Of a stretch of DNA of 20,215 bases, positions 14,392-20,215 are shown piece after piece. Position 1 is the first letter of the stretch. The number at the start of each line of letters is the position of its first letter. This DNA is from Burkholderiales bacterium (GTDB lineage Bacteria > Pseudomonadota > Gammaproteobacteria > Burkholderiales > Burkholderiaceae_C): NCBI GenBank assembly GCA_947372225.1, contig CANBSV010000046.1, forward strand, positions 1 through 20,215, in the 5' to 3' direction. The position numbers and the translations under genes are program-made. The notes beneath the pieces were generated by a model. It saw only the letters and a program-made list of their open reading frames with translations, was not told where the DNA came from and did not search any database.

Positions 14392-14805
14392 ATGGCCGGA
14401 CTGAGCGCTGACTCCGCGATCCCCACGGCCATGACCGTGCACCGGCAATCGAGGGCGCTCCAAGTCAAGTTCTCTGACGGATGCGAGTTCCGGATTCCGT
14501 TCGAGTTGATGCGCGTGTATTCACCCTCGGCTGAGGTGCAAGGACACGGCCCGGGACAAGAGGTACTGCAAACCGGAAAGCGTCAGGTTGACATGGTCTC
14601 GCTGGACCCGGTGGGCAACTACGCGGTGCAGCCGGTTTTTTCCGACGGTCACAGCACCGGCATCTTCACTTGGGACTATCTTTACTTCCTAGGGTCCCAG
14701 CAAACGCATTTGTGGCTTCAATACGAAGCTCGCCTGGCTGCTGCGGCCGTCGAACGCGATGCGCCGATGCGTGCGGCTGCGGGCCCGTCTTGCAGCAGTC
14801 ACTGA
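14392..14805 (+). CDS. DUF971 domain protein
   Basis: A 137-residue DUF971 (gamma-butyrobetaine hydroxylase N-terminal-like) protein. The hallmark segments are FSDGCEFRIPFELMRVYSPSAEVQGHG, QEVLQTGKRQVD and the closing YAVQPVFSDGHSTGIFTWDYLYFLG. The domain is found alone in many proteobacteria and has been linked to iron-sulfur or metal handling, but no activity is assigned. The ATG at 14392 is preferred because MAGLSA matches the usual start of homologues as I recall them. A GTG at 14329, in GTGA contact with the HIT stop, is in frame and would add 21 residues. ubiE follows after 24 nt, a frequent pairing in this group. Confidence 0.85.
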   Translation: MAGLSADSAIPTAMTVHRQSRALQVKFSDGCEFRIPFELMRVYSPSAEVQGHGPGQEVLQTGKRQVDMVSLDPVGNYAVQPVFSDGHSTGIFTWDYLYFLGSQQTHLWLQYEARLAAAAVERDAPMRAAAGPSCSSH

Positions 14806-14829
14806 CCTCATCCACCTTGTGAGCCCAAT

Positions 14830-15561
14830 TTGAGCAACACCCATTTCGGATTCAAGACGGTCGACGAAGCCCAAAAGGCCGGCCGTGTTCGTGGCGTCTT
14901 CGACTCCGTAGCCTCGAAGTACGACGTCATGAACGATCTGATGTCGATGGGTTTGCATCGTGCCTGGAAGGCTTACACCGTGGCAGTGGCAAATGCCCGT
15001 CCCGGCGATCGGGTCCTCGATATCGCTGGCGGCACGGGAGACCTGGCACGCGCCTTTGACAAAAAGGTCGGTCCGTCGGGTCTGGTGGTGCACACCGATA
15101 TCAACGAGGCGATGCTTCGACAAGGCAGAGACCGCCTCACAGATGCCGGCGTGCTGCTGCCCACGTCGATCTGTGATGCAGAGACCCTGCCATTTCCAGA
15201 CGCCGCCTTCGACATCGTGTGCGTGGCCTTCGGCCTGCGCAACATGACCCACAAGGACAAGGCCCTGTCGGAGATGAATCGGGTTTTGCGTCCCGGCGGG
15301 CGCTTGCTGGTGCTTGAGTTTTCGAAAGTCGCGCAGCCGCTGGAAAAGCTTTACGACTGGTATTCATTCAAGGTGTTGCCACGGGTGGGGCAGTGGGTGG
15401 CTGGTGACGCCGAGAGTTACCAGTACCTCGCCGAGTCGATTCGCATGCATCCTCCGCAGGCCGAGCTCAAGGCGATGCTGAAAGAGGCGCGTTTCGGACA
15501 TGTTGATGTACACAATTTGAGCGCCGGGATCGTGGCGCTGCACGTTGGCATCAAGTGCTGA
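14830..15561 (+). CDS. ubiE: Ubiquinone/menaquinone biosynthesis C-methyltransferase
   Basis: UbiE C-methylates the demethoxyubiquinol ring (and demethylmenaquinol where present) with SAM, so it supplies the quinone used by the bc1 complex at the other end of the window. The 243-residue protein has the family start HFGFKTVDEAQKAGRV, VFDSVASKYDVMNDLMSMGLHR, SAM motif I VLDIAGGTGDLA (about 63-74), the conserved AFGLRNMTHKDKAL, RPGGRLLVLEFSK and the ending GIVALHVGIK. The start is a TTG, giving MSNTHFG, the normal family N-terminus; no ATG fits. A GTGAG sequence upstream may act as ribosome site. It follows the DUF971 gene by 24 nt. Confidence 0.96.
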   Translation: MSNTHFGFKTVDEAQKAGRVRGVFDSVASKYDVMNDLMSMGLHRAWKAYTVAVANARPGDRVLDIAGGTGDLARAFDKKVGPSGLVVHTDINEAMLRQGRDRLTDAGVLLPTSICDAETLPFPDAAFDIVCVAFGLRNMTHKDKALSEMNRVLRPGGRLLVLEFSKVAQPLEKLYDWYSFKVLPRVGQWVAGDAESYQYLAESIRMHPPQAELKAMLKEARFGHVDVHNLSAGIVALHVGIKC

Positions 15562-15574
15562 CCAAAAGGGGCGA

Positions 15575-15595
15575 TGACGGATATCAGGTCCGTCA
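15575..15595 (+). repeat. Inverted repeat 1 (TGACGGA-N7-TCCGTCA)
   Basis: A perfect 7-bp inverted repeat with a 7-nt loop, 13 nt after the ubiE stop. No T-run follows, so it is a weak candidate for a terminator; mRNA 3'-end hairpin or protein-binding site are alternatives. Confidence 0.65.
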
Positions 15596-15618
15596 GGACG
15601 ACCCTGTTGGTTTGGTCC

Positions 15619-15637
15619 GACCCGCCAGGATCGGGTC
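15619..15637 (+). repeat. Inverted repeat 2 (GACCCG-N7-CGGGTC)
   Basis: A perfect 6-bp inverted repeat with the same 7-nt loop length as repeat 1. It lies just upstream of the TTGACG hexamer. Its function is not known. Confidence 0.55.
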
Positions 15638-15688
15638 TCTATCAATTGACGTCCGACGGCTACACTCCGCCGACATTTGTGCCGATAC

Positions 15689-15706
15689 CCCTCTGTCTAT
15701 AGAGGG
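15689..15706 (+). repeat. Inverted repeat 3 (CCCTCT-N6-AGAGGG)
   Basis: A perfect 6-bp inverted repeat whose centre contains the -10-like TATAGA (15698-15703). An operator overlapping the promoter would look like this, but binding is only inferred. Confidence 0.5.
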
Positions 15707-15743
15707 CGCGTGGTGAATTTATGGTCACGTTCGTTGTTTGTCA

Positions 15744-15757
15744 GCGCCGTACGGCGC
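15744..15757 (+). repeat. Inverted repeat 4, 14-bp perfect palindrome
   Basis: GCGCCGTACGGCGC is a perfect 14-bp palindrome ending 31 nt before the epsD start. It may lie in the 5' leader as a regulator site. With no loop it is better suited to a DNA-binding dimer than to an RNA hairpin. Confidence 0.6.
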
Positions 15758-15788
15758 GTCCATTTCAAAGTAATCGCGGAGCTTTTGA

Positions 15789-16871
15789 ATGATTTCAGGA
15801 ACGAGTTTGACGGCTGAAAACCGCAGTTTTTCGGTACGGGCGTTGTGGCCGCTGGCGGGTGCAGTCTTTTTTGCAGCTCTTTTGACCGGATGTGGCGGGA
15901 GCGAGACGAAGGACAAGGCGGCATCGCAGACTGCTGCGAAGGTCAACAAGGAAGAGATCACTGTCCATCAGATCAACAATGTCTTGCAGCAGCAAAGGGG
16001 ATTGAAGCCTGAAATGGCGGCGTCTGCCAGTGTTCAGGTTCTCGAGCGTTTGATCGATCAGGAGCTGGCCATTCAAAAGGCTCAGGAACAAAAGATTGAT
16101 CGTGACCCCAAGGTGGTTCAGCAAATGGAGTCTGCTCGGCGCGAGATAATTTCCCGGGCCTATATTGATAAAGTTGGATCCGGGGCTCCTAAACCTACGC
16201 CTGCTGAAATAAAGGCTTATTATGACAGTAAGCCAAATCTCTTTAGTGATCGGAAGATATATTCCTTTCAAGAATTGATAATAGATTCGGATCCAAATCA
16301 GGTACAGGTCTTGCGGGATGCATTAACTGCGGCCAAGGACGTGAATGCCTTTGTCGGGTATTTGAAGGCCAATAATTTCAAGTTCGGTGGCAACCAGTCC
16401 AGTCGAGCTGCAGAGCAGTTGCCGCTGTCCAGTTTGGACGAGATCGCCAAAATGAAGAATGGACAAGCGCTGTTCAGCGTCACCCCTAAGGGGGTTCAAG
16501 TGACAGTGCTCGCCGGCACCCGCGGGCAACCTGTCGACGAAGTTCGCGCTCAGCCGGCCATTGAGCAATTCCTGCTCAATGAACGAAAACGCAAGTTGGT
16601 CGAGGATGACTTGAAGGCCCTTCGCAAGTCCGCGAAGATTGAATATGTGGGTGACTATGCAAATGGGGCACCTAAATCTCTCGATGAGAAACTGAATGTT
16701 TCGCCCAGCCGGTCGCCCTTGGTGGACGCTTCTGCCTCGGCTGGCGAGTACGTCCCACCCCCGCCGGCTCCACTGGCTTCGGCCCCGGCTGAAACGGCAC
16801 CTGCAGAGCCTTTTACTGCATCCAGTCCCAGCGGGAAGGCGTTGCAACAGGGCCTCAAGGGCTTCAAGTGA
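15789..16871 (+). CDS. epsD: EpsD-family peptidyl-prolyl cis-trans isomerase lipoprotein
   Basis: This is the first gene of the exopolysaccharide locus. The 360-residue product has a long signal sequence ending in the lipobox LLTGC (C35), so it is a predicted lipoprotein. A SurA-like N-terminal region follows (AAKVNKEEITVHQINNVLQQQ, LERLIDQELAIQKAQ), then a parvulin/PpiC-like domain at about 147-275 (FSDRKIYSFQELI ... LFSVTPKGVQVTVLAG). The EpsD family is found in exosortase-linked EPS loci and probably helps fold or assemble the envelope export machinery. The tail from about residue 300 is rich in Pro, Ala and Ser and looks disordered. Codons for residues 120-165 are AT-rich with five ATA isoleucines. 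The start has a good GGAG seven bases upstream. epsE follows after 50 nt. Confidence 0.87.
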   Translation: MISGTSLTAENRSFSVRALWPLAGAVFFAALLTGCGGSETKDKAASQTAAKVNKEEITVHQINNVLQQQRGLKPEMAASASVQVLERLIDQELAIQKAQEQKIDRDPKVVQQMESARREIISRAYIDKVGSGAPKPTPAEIKAYYDSKPNLFSDRKIYSFQELIIDSDPNQVQVLRDALTAAKDVNAFVGYLKANNFKFGGNQSSRAAEQLPLSSLDEIAKMKNGQALFSVTPKGVQVTVLAGTRGQPVDEVRAQPAIEQFLLNERKRKLVEDDLKALRKSAKIEYVGDYANGAPKSLDEKLNVSPSRSPLVDASASAGEYVPPPPAPLASAPAETAPAEPFTASSPSGKALQQGLKGFK

Positions 16872-16921
16872 CGCTTAAGTTGCAGATTGCCAGACCCGGA
16901 AATATCAAGGAAGGCTCAGCC

Positions 16922-17728
16922 ATGATTGCAAGGCGATTTTTCTCTGTTTTTGTTGCCGCACTGTTTTGCTTGAATGGTGCGAGGGCTCAAACCCCCGACA
17001 CCTCTGAGTACATCTTGGGGACCGGTGATGTGATCAAGGTCACCGTCTATCAGGTACCCGATTTGAGCGTCGAGGCGCGGATCTCTGAACTGGGGCAAAT
17101 AACCTTTCCTCTGTTGGGTACCGTGACGGTCGGCGGTAGCACGCCAACCGGGGTCCAGGAGAAGATTGCCAAGGCGCTCAGGGAGGGGGGATTTGTCTTG
17201 AAGCCGCAGGTGATCGTTTCGATCCTGCAGGTCAAGAGCAACTTGGTGTCGATCCTCGGGCAAGTCGGCAAGCCCGGGCGATACCCGATCGAGACGGTGA
17301 ACACCAAGGTGTCCGAGATCATCGCGGCGGCCGGAGGAATCCTGCCTGGCGGATCCGACGTGGTAACGCTGGTGGGCACGCGCAATGAAAAACCTGTGCG
17401 CCTCGAGATTGACGTTCCTGCCATCCTGCAAGCCGGCAAAAGCGAACTTGACGTGAATGTCATCAACGGCGACATCATTTATGTGGCCGTTGCACCCACA
17501 GCCTACATCTACGGCGAGGTTCAGCGGCCCGGAGTTTTTCCGATAGAGCGGGGCATGAGCGTGCTCCAAGCACTTGCGCACTCGGGTGGGCTCACCCCAA
17601 GGGGAACTGAACGAGGAATTCGCGTACATCGGCGCGACAGCAAGGGGGTTGTTCAGATACTCGATTTGAAGATGGCTGACATCGTCGAACCGGGCGACGT
17701 GATCTACGTTCGCGAATCGGTTTTTTAA
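16922..17728 (+). CDS. epsE: Polysaccharide export protein EpsE (Wza/OPX family)
   Basis: EpsE is the outer-membrane/periplasmic polysaccharide export protein, the Wza counterpart. The ATG at 16922 gives a signal peptide (MIARRFFSVFVAALF..., cleavage after ARA at residue 22) and has an AAGGAAGG ribosome site; the GTG at 16868, touching the epsD stop, would put 18 residues before the signal and is rejected. The poly-export domain follows (EYILGTGDVIKVTVYQV, FPLLGTVTVGG), then two SLBB-type domains (VSILGQVGKPGRYPIE; AYIYGEVQRPGVFPIERGMS, ALAHSGGLTPRG). At 268 residues it lacks the long amphipathic C-terminal helix of E. coli Wza, so pore formation in the outer membrane is not evident. No convincing lipobox is present. 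Confidence 0.92.
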   Translation: MIARRFFSVFVAALFCLNGARAQTPDTSEYILGTGDVIKVTVYQVPDLSVEARISELGQITFPLLGTVTVGGSTPTGVQEKIAKALREGGFVLKPQVIVSILQVKSNLVSILGQVGKPGRYPIETVNTKVSEIIAAAGGILPGGSDVVTLVGTRNEKPVRLEIDVPAILQAGKSELDVNVINGDIIYVAVAPTAYIYGEVQRPGVFPIERGMSVLQALAHSGGLTPRGTERGIRVHRRDSKGVVQILDLKMADIVEPGDVIYVRESVF

Positions 17729-17739
17729 GGCACATTGGA

Positions 17740-19149
17740 ATGACCGCTGGCCAAGTTTTTCGAATTCTCTGGGCGCGAAAGTGGCTGTTCTTGGCACTTT
17801 TCGTACTCGTCGCCGTTGCGGGAGGGGCCTTCACGCTCACTCGCCCGAAGGTTTATGTCGCCAATGCCTCTTTGGTGGTCGATGCACGGCCGGATCCTTT
17901 GCTTGGCGCGTTGGCGGTGCCTGCCAACATGGCCACTCAGGTCGAGATCGTCAAGAGCGACAAGGTGGCGACTCGGGTCGTGAAGATTCTGGGTGTTGAG
18001 CGCTCCCCGGAGGCGGTTCAGCAGTGGCGCGAGGCGACGCAAGCCAAAATCCCTCTGGATAGATACTTTGCCGATCTTCTCGATCGGGGGTTGGTGATTG
18101 AGGCTGGCAATGGAAGCAACGTCATCAACCTGACCTTTAGCGCTCAGGATCCGGCCTTTGCCGCCGCTGCGGCAAACGCATTCGTGCAGGCGGCAATTCA
18201 AGTATCGATCGAACTACAAATTGACCCGGCAAGGCAGTCAACACCCTTCGTCGAAGCCCAAGTGCAGGCGGCTCGCAAGACGCTGGAAGACGCCCAGGCG
18301 AAGCTCTCGCAGTTTCAACGCTCCAAGGGAATCGTGGTGTCTGACGAAAGGCTGGACGACGAGAATGCAAAACTGAACGCTTTATCGAGCCAACTTGCCG
18401 CTGCTCAGGTCCAGAGGGTTGAAACCTCAGGGCGGCAGCGCGACAGCGGGACCGACGTGTCCCCCGACGTTCAGCAGAGTGGTTCGGTGCAGTCGCTGCG
18501 CGCGCAACTATCCAAGCTCGAACTCAGTTTGGCTGAGATCAGCGATGTCATGGGCGACAACCATCCCCAGAGGCAGCAGATCCAACATCAAATTGTTGAC
18601 GTCAAACGACAAATTGCTGACGAGGTGCGGCGGGTGTCTGGTGGTGCGGCGGTGACCAGTCGTGCCAGTTCGCAGATGGTTTACGAACTGCAATCTCTGG
18701 TTGAGGCGCAAAAGCAGCGGGTCCTGTCTCTGCGAGCGGACAAGGATCAGATCGCCATTCTTGCGCGTGACGTCGAATCAGCCAATCGAGCCTATGAGGC
18801 GCTCAGTCAGCGTTCGACACAAGTCAACCTCGAATCCCAAAACAACAAGTCGCCGTTGAGAGTTTTGAGCGTTGCAGTCGAACCTTTCGAACCATCTCTC
18901 AAGGTAGTTGCAAAGGGAATCGTGCTGTCGATCGCAGGCGGGCTGCTGTTGGGAGGTGCAGTGGCCATGCTGCTGGAATTCCTGAACCGCCGGGTGCGGA
19001 GTCCTGAAGACTTGGCAATATTGCATGGTGTGCCGGTGATCGGCGTTTTGCGCCCGGCCAACTCGAAACAACGGATCTTCCGTAGGCTGGCCAGCGCCAA
19101 CTCTCCTCCGAATGCGACTCCTTTGCTGCCAGGCGGAGTACGCCCATGA
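17740..19149 (+). CDS. epsF: EPS chain-length determinant protein EpsF (Wzz-type PCP)
   Basis: A polysaccharide co-polymerase of the Wzz type, expected to set chain length and connect polymerisation to export. The 469-residue protein has an N-terminal membrane helix (about 15-33), a Wzz start region (TRPKVYVANASLVVDAR), a long periplasmic helical part with heptad-like stretches (about 165-370; SLRAQLSKLELSLAEI, NHPQRQQIQHQI), and a second membrane helix at about 388-408 followed by EFLNRRVRSPEDLAILHGVPVIGVLRP. The last segment is the usual connection to a BY-kinase domain; here the kinase is a separate protein, EpsG, whose ATG overlaps the epsF TGA in an ATGA contact. The start lies 11 nt after epsE. 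Confidence 0.93.
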   Translation: MTAGQVFRILWARKWLFLALFVLVAVAGGAFTLTRPKVYVANASLVVDARPDPLLGALAVPANMATQVEIVKSDKVATRVVKILGVERSPEAVQQWREATQAKIPLDRYFADLLDRGLVIEAGNGSNVINLTFSAQDPAFAAAAANAFVQAAIQVSIELQIDPARQSTPFVEAQVQAARKTLEDAQAKLSQFQRSKGIVVSDERLDDENAKLNALSSQLAAAQVQRVETSGRQRDSGTDVSPDVQQSGSVQSLRAQLSKLELSLAEISDVMGDNHPQRQQIQHQIVDVKRQIADEVRRVSGGAAVTSRASSQMVYELQSLVEAQKQRVLSLRADKDQIAILARDVESANRAYEALSQRSTQVNLESQNNKSPLRVLSVAVEPFEPSLKVVAKGIVLSIAGGLLLGGAVAMLLEFLNRRVRSPEDLAILHGVPVIGVLRPANSKQRIFRRLASANSPPNATPLLPGGVRP

Positions 19150-20048
19150 AGGTCAACTTCAACAATCTGCCGGCGGTTTCTCGGGCCAACCGGTCCATCG
19201 GTGCCATCCTAATGGATGCTGGGCTGCTCTCTCCTGAGGATGCCGAACGGATCCTTCTTTTGCAAAAGGAAAAGAACCTTCGGTTCGGTGATGCGGCCAT
19301 TGCCTTGGGCATCCTCACCGAGGCAGATATTCAGTTTGCGCTGTCCAGGCAGTTTTCCTACCCATACCTGCGTGCCGTCGATCAGAAAAAGCCTGTCAGT
19401 ACTGAACTCGTAGCGGCTTATCAGCCGTTCAGCCCATGCGTTGATCAACTCCGAGCCATTCGAAGTCAATTGATGATGCGGTGGTTTGACAAACTTGAGC
19501 AGCGCCAGGTCTTGGCTGTGGTCGGGACGGCAAGGGGCGAGGGGAGAAGCTATCTCGCCGCCAACCTTGCGGTGGTCTTTTCACAGTTGGGTGAACGCAC
19601 CCTTCTGATCGATGCCGACTTGCGCCATCCCAGGCAGCATGAGATGTTTAGGCTGGACAACAGCGCTGGGCTGTCGACAGTTTTGTCCGAGCGCTCTCGC
19701 GATGAGGCGATTGTTCGTATTACAGATTTGGTGGGCCTGTTCGTACTGCCAGCCGGTCCTACTCCGCCCAACCCTCTTGAGCTTCTCTCGCGGCCCTTGT
19801 TTGACGACTTCATGAGCCGGATGCGAAGTACCTTCGACGTAGTGATCCTGGACACGTCCAGTCTGTCTGAAGGTGAAGACGGCGCCATGGTGGCCATACG
19901 TGCCGGCGCCGCCGTCGCTGTGGCTCAAGCCACCCAAACCCGTGTCTCAGATTTCAACGATCTGGTCCAGGGGTTGATGAATGCCGGCGTTTCGGTGGTT
20001 GGTTCTGTTTTGAACGAAGTTGTCACGGACAACAAATCAACCGGATGA
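19146..20048 (+). CDS. epsG: EpsG, BY-kinase-like ATPase with an MshEN-type N-terminal domain
   Basis: The 300-residue EpsG is the cytoplasmic partner of EpsF, as the kinase half of a split Wzc. Residues 17-40 and 46-69 are two tandem 24-residue repeats of the MshEN/GspE-N pattern (G at positions 3 and 10, L at 12, Q at 24), separated by five residues. The ATPase part has Walker A GTARGEGRS (127-135) with Arg134 where BY-kinases usually have Lys, Walker A' LLIDADLRHPRQ (153-164) and a Walker B strand VVILDTS (232-238). There is no C-terminal tyrosine cluster: no tyrosine occurs after Y136, so autophosphorylation on such a cluster is not possible. The family is annotated as a tyrosine kinase by homology. 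Start and stop both overlap neighbours by ATGA. Confidence 0.9.
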   Translation: MKVNFNNLPAVSRANRSIGAILMDAGLLSPEDAERILLLQKEKNLRFGDAAIALGILTEADIQFALSRQFSYPYLRAVDQKKPVSTELVAAYQPFSPCVDQLRAIRSQLMMRWFDKLEQRQVLAVVGTARGEGRSYLAANLAVVFSQLGERTLLIDADLRHPRQHEMFRLDNSAGLSTVLSERSRDEAIVRITDLVGLFVLPAGPTPPNPLELLSRPLFDDFMSRMRSTFDVVILDTSSLSEGEDGAMVAIRAGAAVAVAQATQTRVSDFNDLVQGLMNAGVSVVGSVLNEVVTDNKSTG

Positions 20049-20215
20049 GCGTACCGCCGTCACCCCCAGCCCTGAGCGACCAGCGTCAGTATGCTTTTTG
20101 GTGGTCCGCTCTCGCAGGTCTTGCATGCATGTATTTGCCGGTTTACTGGGACGCCGCCCACGGAATTTGGAAGAGCGATGACCATGCCCATGGTGTGATT
20201 GTTTTGGCTGTGGTG
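20045..20215 (+). CDS. xrtB: Exosortase B-like transpeptidase, N-terminus (3' truncated by window edge)
   Basis: The first 57 codons are present and the frame is open to the end of the window. After a short Pro-rich start comes a hydrophobic segment (YAFWWSALAGLACMYLPVY, about 16-34) and then WDAAHGIWKSDDHAHGVIVLAVV. The W-x-S-D-[DE]-x-AHG pattern followed by a membrane helix is typical of the exosortase (EpsH) N-terminus, and together with epsDEFG it points to exosortase B. Exosortases are integral membrane Cys/His/Arg transpeptidases that cut and anchor PEP-CTERM proteins; the catalytic residues lie outside the window. The ATG overlaps the epsG stop in an ATGA contact. Confidence 0.85.
   Translation, partial: MSVPPSPPALSDQRQYAFWWSALAGLACMYLPVYWDAAHGIWKSDDHAHGVIVLAVV

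Larger units (their letters stand above)
15562..15788 (+). promoter_or_regulatory. Non-coding region upstream of the eps locus with four inverted repeats
   Basis: No credible gene is seen in these 227 nt. They hold four perfect inverted repeats in about 180 nt, listed separately. A TTGACG at 15646-15651 resembles a -35 hexamer but has no matching -10 at normal distance. TATAGA at 15698-15703 resembles a -10 with a poor TTTGTG 16 nt upstream. No GG-N10-GC sigma-54 element was found. A GGAG (15778-15781) sits seven bases before the epsD ATG. The region presumably holds the ubiE transcript end and the eps promoter. Confidence 0.55.

Noticed and set aside
15646..15674. Sigma-70 promoter from TTGACG at 15646
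   Set aside because: The bases at normal -10 distance (GCCGAC) do not fit, and TACACT at 15661 is only 9 nt away.
16868..16921. GTG at 16868 as epsE start
   Set aside because: It would place 18 polar residues ahead of a good signal peptide; the ATG at 16922 has a strong AAGGAAGG site.

Overview
The window is chromosomal DNA of a GC-rich betaproteobacterium, most likely order Burkholderiales (Comamonadaceae or the Rubrivivax/Leptothrix group). The evidence is gene order (petBC, sspAB, tRNA-Thr; dciA/secA/argJ; DUF3683 oxidase, HIT, DUF971, ubiE), the PVWY form of the cytochrome b Qo motif, and protein sequences that resemble that group. Taxonomy is inferred from recall, not from a search.

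Layout. 1-1291: the 3' end of the cytochrome bc1 operon (petB end, petC), closed by a strong hairpin-plus-U-run terminator. 1404-2607: sspA and sspB, the stringent starvation protein and the ClpXP adaptor. 2614-3481: tRNA-Thr(UGU) with a possible promoter of its own, followed 30 nt later by a CmoA-like SAM-dependent enzyme. 3510-4661, minus strand: an ICMT/PEMT-type membrane methyltransferase and a DUF721/DciA-type protein. 4857-8871, plus strand: secA and argJ, the latter overlapping tail-to-tail with a minus-strand glycerophosphodiester phosphodiesterase (8859-9653). 9846-15561, plus strand: a 1347-residue FAD/Fe-S oxidoreductase (DUF3683), a HIT protein, a DUF971 protein and ubiE, with GTGA start/stop contacts between the first three genes.

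15562-15788 is a non-coding segment carrying four perfect inverted repeats. It marks the boundary between housekeeping genes and an exopolysaccharide/exosortase locus: epsD (PpiC-type lipoprotein), epsE (OPX-type export protein), epsF (Wzz-type chain-length protein), epsG (BY-kinase-like ATPase) and the first 57 codons of an exosortase B-like gene (xrtB). EpsF and EpsG together correspond to a split Wzc, EpsE to Wza, and the exosortase links the locus to PEP-CTERM protein sorting.

The most interesting points are the N-terminus of EpsG, which carries two tandem 24-residue repeats of the MshEN (cyclic-di-GMP-binding) type joined to an ATPase without a C-terminal tyrosine cluster; the cluster of inverted repeats before epsD; and the tRNA-Thr(UGU)/CmoA-like gene pair, because the CmoA product is used to modify U34 of exactly this class of tRNA. 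No CRISPR array, insertion sequence or phage gene was seen.
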